Positions 7,486 through 18,300 of a DNA stretch of 64,000 nucleotides are shown piece by piece. The DNA is from Verrucomicrobiia bacterium (GTDB lineage Bacteria > Verrucomicrobiota > Verrucomicrobiia > Opitutales > Cerasicoccaceae), in the NCBI GenBank assembly GCA_030432235.1, contig JAUIHT010000012.1, positions 1 through 64,000 of the forward strand. The letters are read 5' to 3'. The position numbers and the translations under genes were made by a program. The notes beneath the pieces are model-generated. The model worked only from the letters and a program-made list of their open reading frames with translations, did no database searches and was not told the origin of the DNA. Each line of letters begins with the position of its first letter. The first letter of the stretch is position 1.

Positions 7486-9810
7486 CTAAATACGCCTACA
7501 GGCTGCAGGAGCATCCACGGAGGGCACCAGTGCGTCCCCTACCTGCCTCCAGCTAATCTGGATCGGTCCATGCGGCGTAGGGATATGCCCCGAAACCCCA
7601 CTTCGCACGCCCGGCCCAACTTCAAACTCCGCAAACCCAGGCTTTATCGGTCGTACCCCGAGCAGATAAGCTCCGTAAAAATAAGGCGGAACGGCCGACC
7701 AGCCATGACAGAGGCTACCAGCCCCGGAAAATGCGCCCGCTCCATCAATGGTTTCCCAGCATGTCGTGGCTCCCTGAGAGACCATCTGCCCCCAGAGTTC
7801 ACTGATATAGTCGAAGGCAGCATCGACCTCTTCGCTTCCCTGGATGGATGCCTCTAGTACGTATAGCGATTGGCTCAGGGTAGGCGCAATGAAGCGTTCA
7901 TCTGGCTGCAACAGCTTACGCCGTAAATCAGCCTTCCAATCAGAGCGACAGCATCCAGCCAATAGCGCAAGGGCCTGTACCAGCACCGAGTAAACACCCT
8001 CCCCACCTGACTCATCAGAGAAACTGATGTAGCACATCCTCGACTCCTCGGCAAAACACGCGTCGAAAGCTGACCTAAGGTTTAACATCGCGGCACGCCA
8101 ACGCTCAGCCTGCTCATTTTTCTCCAGACACTGCGCAAGCCACACCCCCGTTTCCAAGGCGAGCACGAAGAAAGCATTCAACGGAGCATCGTAGCGCACG
8201 TGGTTCAGTTCATAGAAGTTTGTCGCGCTCGGGTCCGCCACACCACTTAGCCCTCCCTCTGCCCAATCGTAGAAGTGCCAATAGCGCGCTCCCTGTGGTG
8301 AAGCCAGTAACCCCTCTCGCGCACGGGCGACTGATGCATCGAGTATCCGCTCCATACACGCGAACTGCTCCTCCAAAAACGTTCGATCACCGCTAAAAAG
8401 GTAATGCTTCCCTAAGGCGAGTATCCACGAAAAGCTGAAGGAAGGGATCGTTATGGCTGTGCGTCCCGGGGCACATAGCTCCAGAAAACCGTCTTCTTGC
8501 AGACCTCCGGCAAGTAAACGAATCGATGCCCGGGCATACGCATAGTTTCCGAATGCAAAGTACCCGGCCAGGGACTGATTCAGCATGTCATTGGCATAGA
8601 GTGCCTGCTCTCGCCACGGGCTATCTTCGTAGTGATCGCCCATACAGCTTTTCAGCGTCTCTACCGACATGCCATAAATCCGCTCTTCCAAAGTATTCGA
8701 AGATCGAAACGAACCAGCCGTCTCCACGGGGTACCTGCATTTGCGTATCCCGACGTAGTGTATCGAGATCTCAGATCGGGCACCGGAAACATGTACCTGG
8801 AGATAGCGTGTACCGATACGGGTAATGGGATTCAGGTAGACCTGACGCCCCTCGCGGCAGCGATAACGAACAGCAAAGCAACGTTCGCCCACATGGGTAC
8901 GCACGCGCATGTCCTCCAAGTGCTCGCCCCAACCAATCTCAAGGCACGTCCCCTCCGGTGCAGTTATTTCAATCTCCAGATAGCCACAGCACAAACTCCC
9001 GTGGTCGAGTATCAGATAGGTTCCGTCCGCCTGATCCTCGACAGGTCGTATGCACCATACCTCTTGCCCTTCTTCAGCCACCTCTAGAATATCATGCGCT
9101 GGGCGAGCCGACAACCAATCGCGCTGCATACGCCAGCCTAGCGGATGATCGACTGCTTGCTCCGGGACTCGAAACACTCCCTGAGCTATGAGCGTCCAAT
9201 CCTTTCTGCCCTCCAGCGGTATGGGCGGAAAGGGTCGTGGATAAAGTTGATAGCCTCCCTCCGTAATGGCTTGGAAGTCAGCTTTTGTTGCCATCTTCCA
9301 CTCGTGGACACACCGCGATGCAGCATCGTAATCAAACGTAAACCCGAGCTGGGGCGTTATGCGCGGAAGCCCCTCCGTCCGATAATGTGGGGAGCTACGC
9401 CATTGCGTCGTTGCCCCCGAACTGACCAGGCATTGCTCCCCCATTGCCACAGCGAAAGCTAGCCCTGGTCGATCCGCGACACTGGACGCGGTGTCAACAC
9501 CCGCCCAATGCAGAAGGATGCGCAACTCGTTTTGTCCCGCCTGAGCGGATGCTTGCCACGCATCAACCGACAAGCGCAATGGCCAATCCTCAAACGGCCC
9601 GGCCCCGATAAATTGATCGTTTAGCCAGAGCCCATAGCGACTCCCCGCAGCCAGTTGAAGCGTTAACTCCCCCTCACTAGCCGAAGTAAAAACCTGCCGA
9701 AACTCGACATACTGATTAGCATGTGCTCCGCATCCCTGAGGCCAAACCCAATGCGCCGCATTCAGCTCTGAAAAGTCCATTGGTCGCTCTGCTCCACTAA
9801 AACGCTTCAT
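7486..9810 (-). CDS. Alpha-L-rhamnosidase, GH78-like
   Basis: The 774-aa protein lacks an obvious signal peptide, so it is probably cytoplasmic or periplasm-independent. Residues 20-370 are beta-sandwich modules with galactose-binding-like features (AAGSRYGLWLNDQFIGAGPFEDWP). Residues 370-690 form the (alpha/alpha)6 barrel with the GH78 site DSPWREQALYANDM: Asp396, general acid Glu401 and Asp408. The base Glu is expected in TTCWETIDGAG. A C-terminal beta-domain ends with FEVGPGV, as in GH78. It would release terminal L-rhamnose from imported oligosaccharides or glycosides. A second start at codon 11 is possible. It lies downstream of lacI on the same strand, 132 bases away, as the last gene of the cluster. 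Confidence 0.85.
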   Translation of the reverse strand: MKRFSGAERPMDFSELNAAHWVWPQGCGAHANQYVEFRQVFTSASEGELTLQLAAGSRYGLWLNDQFIGAGPFEDWPLRLSVDAWQASAQAGQNELRILLHWAGVDTASSVADRPGLAFAVAMGEQCLVSSGATTQWRSSPHYRTEGLPRITPQLGFTFDYDAASRCVHEWKMATKADFQAITEGGYQLYPRPFPPIPLEGRKDWTLIAQGVFRVPEQAVDHPLGWRMQRDWLSARPAHDILEVAEEGQEVWCIRPVEDQADGTYLILDHGSLCCGYLEIEITAPEGTCLEIGWGEHLEDMRVRTHVGERCFAVRYRCREGRQVYLNPITRIGTRYLQVHVSGARSEISIHYVGIRKCRYPVETAGSFRSSNTLEERIYGMSVETLKSCMGDHYEDSPWREQALYANDMLNQSLAGYFAFGNYAYARASIRLLAGGLQEDGFLELCAPGRTAITIPSFSFSWILALGKHYLFSGDRTFLEEQFACMERILDASVARAREGLLASPQGARYWHFYDWAEGGLSGVADPSATNFYELNHVRYDAPLNAFFVLALETGVWLAQCLEKNEQAERWRAAMLNLRSAFDACFAEESRMCYISFSDESGGEGVYSVLVQALALLAGCCRSDWKADLRRKLLQPDERFIAPTLSQSLYVLEASIQGSEEVDAAFDYISELWGQMVSQGATTCWETIDGAGAFSGAGSLCHGWSAVPPYFYGAYLLGVRPIKPGFAEFEVGPGVRSGVSGHIPTPHGPIQISWRQVGDALVPSVDAPAACRRI

Positions 9811-9904
9811 GCTTAGACACGTGAGAATTGCTCACCAACTTAAAGTTTCGATGGGACTGAATACGTCCACCATCAATATCCCCCTAAACTATTATTAAAA
9901 TGCA

Positions 9905-9917
9905 CGCGGCAGCCGCG
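9905..9917. promoter_or_regulatory. GC palindrome between lacI-like gene and rhamnosidase
   Basis: CGCGGC-A-GCCGCG is a perfect 13-bp palindrome in the 132-base gap. On the minus strand it is followed by GCATTTTAATAA. It may be an operator for the LacI-type regulator or a small terminator hairpin. The sequence alone does not decide. Confidence 0.35.
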
Positions 9918-9942
9918 AATGTAGACCACCCTATCTCCATAG

Positions 9943-11019
9943 CTACTTGTTTGAGTAATCAATAAACTCTCCACGAATTCTACTGATCTGGGGGGCATCG
10001 CGTGCCCCGGTCCGGTTCATTTTGATGTTCTCGTAAAGCTTGTCCACTGCCATAATTCCGAGCTCCGATAAGTGTGTATCGATCGAGTAATCAATCCATT
10101 TGGGGTCGATAATTTCACTTTCAAGGCAGCAGAGCTTTGGGCGTTTCTCACCCAGTCTTTCATGTATAGCTTGAAACACTGCCAGACCAGAAGCCATCAC
10201 ACAATCTACCTTCTCCTTCTTAACCCACTGAACAATCTGCTCTAGATCCTCCCTAGTCCATCCACTCACGACAAATGGCGAAACGTACTCATCAGCATAC
10301 TGCGGATGAAACTGCTTGATCGCGATAAAACTAGATAGCAGCCGATGCTGCAGGCGTGTGGATTCATGCCGCGTCAATACCAGGCCCACTCTAAGGCATC
10401 CCCTTTGGTGAATTTGCTCCAGGCTTCTGGATAGCGTGCCAAAGTGGTCGATTCCGACATTATCTAGAAAATCAAGCAATGACGATGGGCCAATCGTAAC
10501 CCAAGGCAGCGTTTCATAGTTCAAGTGTAACTTGTAATGCTTATTCTCAATGAGCCGAGTATGCTCCTGGGCAGAGAGAGGAGCGAGAATGCCACCACTA
10601 ATGCCACGAGCTATTAACATCTGGCTAAGGCGATGCTCGGAAAGTAGCCCCGTATTGAACTGAAAATCCTGCAACATGAACCCTAAATCATGGGCATGTT
10701 TACTCGCCGCAGTACGCAGCTTAACAATATTAGGGTAGTTTTGCCACTTCTCTGGCGGCGAGAATGTCGTGACAAAAGCTATGATGGCCCGGTCTTTTAC
10801 CTTTCTGGATTGTGCCACGCGAATCATGTTTGCGGAAACTAATGGGCTCTGGGTGTACCCCATTTCCTGCGCAATGCGAAGAATCCGATCTTTTGTTTTC
10901 TGACTGACTTTCTTCTGATTGCGAAGTGCCTTGGACACGGTCATAGCCGATACCCCTGCCTTGGCGGCGACATCGCGGATAGTCACGAAACCCTTGGCTT
11001 GGTCGAATCGCTCAGTCAT
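9943..11019 (-). CDS. LacI-family transcriptional regulator
   Basis: Residues 12-60 are the LacI helix-turn-helix and hinge (VTIRDVAAKAGVSAMTVSKAL, then QKTKDRILRIAQEMGY). The remainder, about 290 residues, fits a periplasmic-binding-protein-like sugar sensor (AIIAFVTTF, GISGGILAPL, CLRVGLVLTRHES, DCVMASGLAVFQAI, LGIMAVDKL). Length and domain order are normal for the family. It is embedded in the minus-strand glycan cluster between the rhamnosidase and the symporter, so it very probably senses a mono- or oligosaccharide of this pathway and represses the cluster. The exact ligand cannot be read from sequence. Confidence 0.92.
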   Translation of the reverse strand: MTERFDQAKGFVTIRDVAAKAGVSAMTVSKALRNQKKVSQKTKDRILRIAQEMGYTQSPLVSANMIRVAQSRKVKDRAIIAFVTTFSPPEKWQNYPNIVKLRTAASKHAHDLGFMLQDFQFNTGLLSEHRLSQMLIARGISGGILAPLSAQEHTRLIENKHYKLHLNYETLPWVTIGPSSLLDFLDNVGIDHFGTLSRSLEQIHQRGCLRVGLVLTRHESTRLQHRLLSSFIAIKQFHPQYADEYVSPFVVSGWTREDLEQIVQWVKKEKVDCVMASGLAVFQAIHERLGEKRPKLCCLESEIIDPKWIDYSIDTHLSELGIMAVDKLYENIKMNRTGARDAPQISRIRGEFIDYSNK

Positions 11020-11137
11020 ACGAGTGTCTGATTTACTAGGCTGTAGCGCATGGGCCGGATGTATTATCCCTCATATTCCTCTTTCAGTCAACGGATCTTG
11101 AAGCGCACATGAGCTTAATTACGACTCAAAGTAGAGA

Positions 11138-13192
11138 TCAATCCTTCTCCTGTAGGTGTTCACTCCCCCTGACAGTTCCGTCATCATCTGCATCACGCTG
11201 AATTCCCTTCAAGTGTCGGACGAATTCACGCAAGTCATATATTCCACCAACAAGAAACCATGCTGTAACCGAAAAAGCCATTACGACGACAATGAATACT
11301 TTGAATCCCCACCAACGAATCCATAGGTCATCAGGAATACCAACGGTCGAAGCGATGATGGTGCCGATAATAAAAGTGGCAAACCAGAAGAAGGTGTTAC
11401 ATGTCGCAAAAAGATAGATAAAGCGATCGCCCTTCGTAAAATCCCGAGTAATGCCCAATCTACGATAAAGACGCTCCTTGATGCCGGCTTCTTGGGGCAT
11501 AGGCGACAGTGAATCGTTTGCCGAGATTGCAGGATGATGCCCCTCGCTTTCTACCGCATAACGTCCTCGGTGCAACAATTTATCCATATCAATCGGCGGT
11601 CTCTTAGAAAATAAAGAGAAGACAACATACGACAGCGCAGCCGCTAATGCCGCTATGGTGGACATTTGCACCCCATCAACAGGAAAGACATCAGGAAGAT
11701 TTTGCAACCAGAGCACATCCACATGCTCTTCCTTCAGGCCAGGAAGCACATAGGGCCAGATAATATTGCGAAGTAAGATTCCTGCAAAAGCTAGCACTGA
11801 CCCGACTATCATACCTGCCCAAGCGCCCTCAACGGATCCACGCTTCCAATACAAACCACCCAAAATCACGGCCCCAGCCCCACCAAGGTATATGGCTCCA
11901 GTCAGTTGGAAATACATCCAGATGTACTCATTAAGAGGGAAGTATAAGCTAAAGAAAAATGCGAATGCCGCCACACAGCAAATTGCCACTCGCAGGAGCC
12001 ACATATGCGCTTTTGTGCTCAGAGGTTTCTTGCGCAGGGGCAAAACAACATCCTGAATGAAAATCGACCCCCACGAATGAAGGTAGGTATCATCAGTCGA
12101 TACCGCAGATGATATAATCATGGCAACAAACAGCCCGACAACCCCGACTGGAAGCAATTCAGACAGACCAACAGGGACGCGCATCTGGCTCTGTATCTGG
12201 GGGCTATCAATTCCTGCAAGCACAGCCTCTACAGATGAGGCCTGGAGCGAAAACTCCGGCAGATGCATCATCGCAAAAACAAAGAGTGGACACAGCATCG
12301 AAAGTAAGAACATGACCTGTCCGCGGAACATCCCCAGGATGCCGGCCATCCTCGCCTCATGCGGGCTTTTAGGTGCCGCATTGTAACCTTGGGTCCCCTG
12401 CCAAGCCTTGAAGCCATAAACATTCAGCATCGCAACCATGACAAAGAAGGCAGGATCAAACCCCTTGGTCTCTCCTTGCTTGAACGGATTGATCCTGGAC
12501 GCCTGTTCGGGAGCCATTTCCAGGCCACGTATCAAGTCCGACCAACCAATCTTCGTGATCAAGAATGCAAAAGCGATGAGAATCGTGATTTGTACAACTT
12601 GGCCTTGGAAGAAATCCGTTATTATAACGGCAATCTGTCCTCCAGACAACGTCAGCAACAACGCGACTGAAAGCAGTAGAAACATAACAACAGCAAGGGT
12701 CGAACAAGTGTAGCCGAAGGCATTGATATGCTGCGGCAATCCACAAAAATAGATCAAGAATCTCGCAGTAACGGCAGGAAAAATCCCATAATTGAGGAGC
12801 CCGGACAAGAAGGCTAGCATGCCAGAGAAAATGCGAAATTTGCGGCTGTAGCGCATTTCGAAGAACTGAGCCATAGTCAGCACGCGTGTTTCCCGGTACC
12901 GGTATATAACAAACCCCGAGAGCGCCAACAGCAGCCCGAGCGGTGCCAACATCTGCCCCCACCATGAGCCGGAAAAACCAGACTCATAAAACTTTTCAAA
13001 ATTTGCTACGATGGTAATCGCGCCGAGCGTCGCCATGCCATCAGCCATCGTAAGCAAATATCTCCCGGCGCAGCGGTTTCCTGCCAGAAAGTCGGCTACG
13101 CTGCGAGTGAGCTGGCTTGTGCGTGCGGCAACAAACAACAAGAAAAGCAGCATCGCTGCGATAATAAGCCAATCAATCCAATGTAAATTCAT
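11138..13192 (-). CDS. Sodium:solute symporter (SSS family)
   Basis: The 684-aa protein is highly hydrophobic, with at least 13 predicted membrane helices. It begins with a TM1 pattern (LIIAAMLLFLLFVAARTS) and the SSS hallmark region (DFLAGNRCAGRYLLTMADGMATLGAITIVANFEK). A cytoplasmic loop and extra C-terminal helices make it longer than classical SglT (about 530 aa), as often seen in Verrucomicrobiota and Planctomycetota. It should import sugars or sugar acids with Na+ across the inner membrane. It sits between the LacI regulator and a GH63-like enzyme in one direction with short gaps, so it probably imports the product of the enzymes encoded upstream. Confidence 0.9.
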   Translation of the reverse strand: MNLHWIDWLIIAAMLLFLLFVAARTSQLTRSVADFLAGNRCAGRYLLTMADGMATLGAITIVANFEKFYESGFSGSWWGQMLAPLGLLLALSGFVIYRYRETRVLTMAQFFEMRYSRKFRIFSGMLAFLSGLLNYGIFPAVTARFLIYFCGLPQHINAFGYTCSTLAVVMFLLLSVALLLTLSGGQIAVIITDFFQGQVVQITILIAFAFLITKIGWSDLIRGLEMAPEQASRINPFKQGETKGFDPAFFVMVAMLNVYGFKAWQGTQGYNAAPKSPHEARMAGILGMFRGQVMFLLSMLCPLFVFAMMHLPEFSLQASSVEAVLAGIDSPQIQSQMRVPVGLSELLPVGVVGLFVAMIISSAVSTDDTYLHSWGSIFIQDVVLPLRKKPLSTKAHMWLLRVAICCVAAFAFFFSLYFPLNEYIWMYFQLTGAIYLGGAGAVILGGLYWKRGSVEGAWAGMIVGSVLAFAGILLRNIIWPYVLPGLKEEHVDVLWLQNLPDVFPVDGVQMSTIAALAAALSYVVFSLFSKRPPIDMDKLLHRGRYAVESEGHHPAISANDSLSPMPQEAGIKERLYRRLGITRDFTKGDRFIYLFATCNTFFWFATFIIGTIIASTVGIPDDLWIRWWGFKVFIVVVMAFSVTAWFLVGGIYDLREFVRHLKGIQRDADDDGTVRGSEHLQEKD

Positions 13193-13227
13193 TATACCAA
13201 ATATTTGTGGATCATAGCCGCCAGCAG

Positions 13228-14487
13228 CTAACCCCCAGTGCTCATTAGAAGAGCAAGTATGTTCCAGTTCAGAAACCCGGCGTTAAAGTTGGGTGTTCCG
13301 GTATCCGGATGATAGCACTCATGTAGCGTACCACTCTCGGCCAAATCTCTGTAGAGAAGGTTAATGCTCTTTTCGGCGAGCAAAGAGGCCTCGTCACGCA
13401 AGCCCGCCTTTCGCAATGCATCCCATACCATGTAGTTAGCCACGGACCAAATTGGGCCCAGCCAATTACTGGGATTAGAGCTATCTAGTTCGTAAGAGAA
13501 CATCTTCTCCTTGGCCGACAGGGTTCGCACGCCGCACTCTGCAAGAAAGGTTGTCGGGTCAAGAAAGTGACTTCGCACGCGTGCGATTTGATCCGAGCTG
13601 GCACAGCCCATTCCCAGCGGCAGGAACCCGCAAAAGGTTTGAATCTTCAGCGGTAATGACTGCCAGCTCATGTTCATGCCCCTTGGTACGTGAGCTGGAA
13701 TATATCGGCTGCGCTGATCTACACTTTGCACATCTACTGTGTAGAAAAAGCCGTCTCGCTCATCCCAGCACTCAAGCATAACTGCCTCAGCCAAGCGATC
13801 GGCCTCTTGCTGGCATGCATCGGCGTAGGTACTATCGCCACAATGCTGAGCCAGAGTTGCTACAGCTATCAGATCAGCATGGTAGAGACAATTGAGAAGC
13901 AAGCTCGCCGAGCTAAACTCTGGGCGCCCGTAGGTAGTCGGGTCATTATCAACGCCTATAGCAGTATCGGAGCCCCAAGTGAGCAGCCCATTCCTGGCAC
14001 CGTACTTTTTTCTCCAGCGCTTATGGAAGGCTCGAATTGACTTGAGGTAGGGCGTGAAAGCATCGGCGCTAACTCCTGCATTAAACAGATCAAGTGCGAA
14101 CTGCCCAAAGACCGGTTTTGCCTGGTTCGTTTCTACCCCTCCCTCTGTCGTACAAGAGAACGGATCTCCCTCGAGTGGGGTGGTAAGAATCGGTAGCGCA
14201 CCATTATCGGCCTGATGGAGAAAGAAGTTCTTCCAACTGCCCAGTCCCGCGTCAACCAGTCGCCTAAACTCAACCTCGCTGAGATAAGGCTGAAGAGACA
14301 TAAGGCCACGGTTAAGCCAAAAGGCATCCCAATCCCACAACTGACCACTATATGTACCTCCAGGTGACAGATAGTTGAATTTCAGCAATCCACTGGCCTG
14401 CTGAATCATCGTCGGCAGATGAGCGATGAAAAATTCCCGAAGTCTACATATGCGTAGATCGTCATGCTTAATCCCAGTCGTATTCAT
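13228..14487 (-). CDS. GH63/trehalase-like (alpha/alpha)6-barrel glycosidase
   Basis: The 419-aa protein has no signal peptide. Motifs fit the trehalase/GH63 clan: YSGQLWDWDAFWLNRGL near residue 45, WGSDTAIGVDNDPTTYGRP near 168 (with candidate catalytic Asp residues), and LGPIWSVANYMVWDALRKAG near 348, all typical of an (alpha/alpha)6 toroid. It likely cleaves a small alpha- or beta-linked saccharide in the cytoplasm. The substrate is not determined. It is 35 bases from the symporter start and in line with it, which supports a role in processing the imported sugar. Confidence 0.7.
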   Translation of the reverse strand: MNTTGIKHDDLRICRLREFFIAHLPTMIQQASGLLKFNYLSPGGTYSGQLWDWDAFWLNRGLMSLQPYLSEVEFRRLVDAGLGSWKNFFLHQADNGALPILTTPLEGDPFSCTTEGGVETNQAKPVFGQFALDLFNAGVSADAFTPYLKSIRAFHKRWRKKYGARNGLLTWGSDTAIGVDNDPTTYGRPEFSSASLLLNCLYHADLIAVATLAQHCGDSTYADACQQEADRLAEAVMLECWDERDGFFYTVDVQSVDQRSRYIPAHVPRGMNMSWQSLPLKIQTFCGFLPLGMGCASSDQIARVRSHFLDPTTFLAECGVRTLSAKEKMFSYELDSSNPSNWLGPIWSVANYMVWDALRKAGLRDEASLLAEKSINLLYRDLAESGTLHECYHPDTGTPNFNAGFLNWNILALLMSTGG

Positions 14488-14549
14488 ACTTTGAAGAAAT
14501 AGCTCTGAAAAATTCCGGAGTGTAAATGTGGCGAAATCTGCTCCCCCAT

Positions 14550-15332
14550 CTACTTCTGACCGTTCTTCGATCCACTAATACCTCCGCCGGCGACACGGCA
14601 CACAGCAATACCACCGCTATCCTTCCTCTCGTAAAAAATCACGAGATAGCGAGCCCCCTCATACACTGGCCATGCCGTTGAGTAGAAAACCTGAGACTCA
14701 CCGTCTATTTTTGCTGCGAATTCTATGAGACTAAAATCCTTTTCAGCATCTATTGGAATCATGCTCAGGCTATGAGGCTCAACCATGGCAATCGATTGGC
14801 CTGAGCCAAGCCGCGAAAAGATAGCCTTGTCCGTAGAATTAAATAATAGCCAACCATCAGAATCGTCGCGGACAAAGCGATCTACTAGAAGCGAGATATT
14901 CAGCTCTTTCAGCTGAGGCTTACCCTTACTTCCCACAACTTCTGGCTGTAGAAACAGCATATAGCTATTTGCGACAGGAATATTGACTGCACCTACATGC
15001 CGATACTGCGGTGCCACACCACTCTGGATACCATCAGCCTCCATCGTTGTTTTAACATAAAAACGCAATACAGCATTGGCTTCACCATGCAATACGAAAT
15101 CATAGACCTTGGAAAAGCGATTCAGCCTAGGACGACAGAGAATATATTCTCCATTGCTACGGTAATAAATTTCATCGGGAACCGATGTCAAAGTGATCAG
15201 TCTGAACGTCCCGCGCATTTCTTGTTCATCTGCAGTAAGCACTGTAGGGGCCAAGAACAGTAATATTGAGAATATCCCCAATACCCTAATCCAGGAATGC
15301 AAATAGTGTTGGTTAAATTTCATGCGATTCAT
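14550..15332 (-). CDS. Secreted hypothetical protein coupled to the Verru_Chthon-type gene
   Basis: A 260-aa protein with an N-terminal signal peptide (hydrophobic VLGIFSILLFLAPTVLTA, cleavage after about residue 34) and a beta-rich body. No enzyme motif is seen. Its start overlaps the stop of the large pilin-like protein by ATGA (15329-15332), so the two are translationally coupled. Such pairing with Verru_Chthon cassette genes suggests an exported accessory of the same surface machinery. No named family is recognised. Confidence 0.65.
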   Translation of the reverse strand: MNRMKFNQHYLHSWIRVLGIFSILLFLAPTVLTADEQEMRGTFRLITLTSVPDEIYYRSNGEYILCRPRLNRFSKVYDFVLHGEANAVLRFYVKTTMEADGIQSGVAPQYRHVGAVNIPVANSYMLFLQPEVVGSKGKPQLKELNISLLVDRFVRDDSDGWLLFNSTDKAIFSRLGSGQSIAMVEPHSLSMIPIDAEKDFSLIEFAAKIDGESQVFYSTAWPVYEGARYLVIFYERKDSGGIAVCRVAGGGISGSKNGQK

Positions 15333-18300
15333 TCAATCCATCGAAAGTCAACAACCCGAAATTTACGACCAAGGGCTGAGGACGGGTTGGCTAATTCCTC
15401 ATCGTCTGTCAAAGCTGACAATTCATTGGGAACTGGATCCGGCAAGCGCTGCACGAATAGCTCGCACTTTGCTTCCGCCACGACCTGACCAGTCAGCGGA
15501 TCAAAAGTTTGCCCAATAGATATAATTTTAAATGTGTCCGAGCGGGCAGACATGTAGGGAGAAAGTGCCTGCAGAATGTCCCCCTGGAGCACATGCCCAG
15601 GGAACCCCGCAGCCTGGGCTGAATCAGCCGGAATAGCATCGTAAGTAGTACTATCCGCATCACTACCATGAGTGCTATTCAGGTTGGCCGCATTAACGGT
15701 ACGATCAAGTGCGGCCTGAAGCGCACCCGACTTTCGCCGCTCATCGTCGGGGCCAATACTATCGTCATCGGGATTCCAGCGGTTCACAAATTCACCTAAA
15801 GTCCTAAAAGGGCCACGCGCACGCACTTCTTCCACCATCGCGATAGCAAGCTGGCGGACTTGATCTGCATCCATCTCCGCATACCCATCCCAGAATTCAT
15901 CACTGCCTGAGAGGCTTGAACTCATGCGGGGAAATCGAACCCCATCGGGGCTCCAGTCAGGTGCGCCCAGACTTCCATCACTACTGAGTTTTGCCAAAGG
16001 CAGGCCCTTGGTCGATGACAAGAATGCTTCCCATGCGTTGATCGAAGTAGAATTGATATTAAAAGAGCCATCTACCAGAACTAAGCCCGCATTGCGAAGC
16101 ACTCCTTCTTCACCAGAGTCTGAGACATGTGCTCGATCAAAGTCGAACCCGTTGGGCTCATATGGGATATAACGCGGATTCCTCAAACTTTCATCACCAG
16201 ATAGCAAATCGGCGTATACCGAGTTAGCCTCTCCATAGGGTATGGTGGTATAAATATAGTCGTCCCACAGCATCTCATTCACCAGATAAGACCCATCATA
16301 GAGATTGAAATTACCGGGGATGCGGAATGCTCCACTACCATAATCACTAAAGCTATCGGTAACATTCGAACGCCAATCATCCAACTCGATACGTATATTC
16401 GCATACGAATTTCCCACAATGTAGCTTGGCTCATAGCTATAATGCCCTGCCTCTGCATGCTGAAGCTGCCCCACAGACACAAGCGGTTCGCGAGGCACAT
16501 CAAACAGCACAACCCTTCCATTCTTCGTGGGATCATGATGACTGCCACCCCAGCGCCCTTTCATCAGGTCATCGGCGACACTGAATGCTGGAAATGCTCC
16601 AGGCGCGGTGGGATTACCTGAAGCCGCATCGTAAATTCCCCACATATTCCCCCCATTGTACTCAGAATCGATAGAACTTATGCTACCAATATGGGCTGGA
16701 GCAGCCGAATAGCTTGCCGGAGTCCTAATGCCGAGACCACCGGAAGTGCTTGCATCCCATCGCGGGTTTACAAGCGACGCCCGCATATTGCTATCAATGA
16801 GTGGGCGGATCTGGTTCACACTCTCACCACTTGTCCGTAGCCACATGCCAAATTTAGCAGAGTTTGTGGCATTCACAGACGGATCCAACTCATTGACAGA
16901 AATATCTTGAATGAATACGCGCTTACCTGGATACGCCTGAGAGTTATTCGCCGTCTGAACCATATCGTAGGCTATTGGGAAGATCATCCATTGGTAGGGC
17001 TGAAAAGGGTTTGAACCTTCAGGTCTGTTGCGCCTGCCGCTCAGAAAATAAGGACGGCCTTCATTATGGTCCGAAGAGCCCGCAGCAACGTTATCCCCAT
17101 GGTATGTCTGCACTTCCATATTGACCAACGCCCAGTCAAAGCCGGGGGGAACGGTTTCTTCGATTGTACGCCCAAAGCCAGCTGCAAAAACATTCGTAAA
17201 GTCATCGGTTAAGATACGAGCGAATTGGCTGGTTGAGGCTACTGTATTCATAGTCATCACCTTAACCTCACCGGGCTCTAGAGAATATGTATCTTTCTCT
17301 GAGTAGAAATCGATATCGTCCCGGAAGTGGCCAAACAGGTGGATAAACTGCCAACCGCCATCTCCTGCTGCACCCTGAAAGAGATCAAGTCCGTTAATAT
17401 CCCTGATGCGCACGGCAACATTCAGATCAGGCTGAAATGTTAACCAGCTCGTATTTAGGGTAACGTTGTATGGGTTATAGTATGCCACCCAAGGGCGCAG
17501 GTAGAGCGTTGCCTTGTATTGTTGGGTAGTGGCAGGAGGCACGGCATCGACATACTCCAGATCTGCCCATACCTCATAATAAAAATAGGCTAAAATCGGC
17601 TTCAAAGGATTATAGGTTTCAACACCGCTGTCATGGGTAACATAATGGGTGCTACGGACGTACCGCTCAAATCCATGCGGGCCATTGCTGAGGGGACCAC
17701 TAAAATTACCCCCATATCCCTCTCGGTACTCTACGCTTCGAGCCCCCGTCCCCAGCATTTTCATAACCGATGCGCTCACCTCACCGGAAGGGCCAAAGGC
17801 ATCCTTTAGTCGATAGTAGTCCCGAAATATCTTCCAGTTTATGTAACCGTTTCCTCCCCTCGAAACTGGCAATAATTCTGTTGCTACTGCTAGCTTATCC
17901 TCATCAACAAGCACGGCATCACCGCCATCAAAAAGCAGGTCAAAGGTGCCAGAGTCCTCGAATGCTGTAGACAAATCCTTTCGTAAACCTCCGTTTCGGG
18001 TACTGCTTAAAACACCATATGTATTAATCGTGTAGTCGAAAATACGATTCCCAAGTAACACCTCATCCACGCCCTGAAGCAGTCGCATATCATTATAGTA
18101 GCGCAGTCTGCTCAACTCCTGGTCTGTGGCGGAAATCATTCCCCAATCACTTAAGCCGCTGACAGAGATGTCACCCGGCAACAGACTTCCTCCATCAAAA
18201 TGGGCGTCGGAGTTTGGTGGAGCTACCGTTCTCAATTTAGCCTTAACTCCTTCGTCTTCGACAAAGAAAGCATAACGGCCAACCACCTCATTAGTCTCAT

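Noticed and set aside
13198-13207. CAAATATTTG palindrome before the symporter gene as an operator
   Set aside because: Ten bases of AT-rich self-complementarity are likely by chance, and there is no second copy near other cluster starts.
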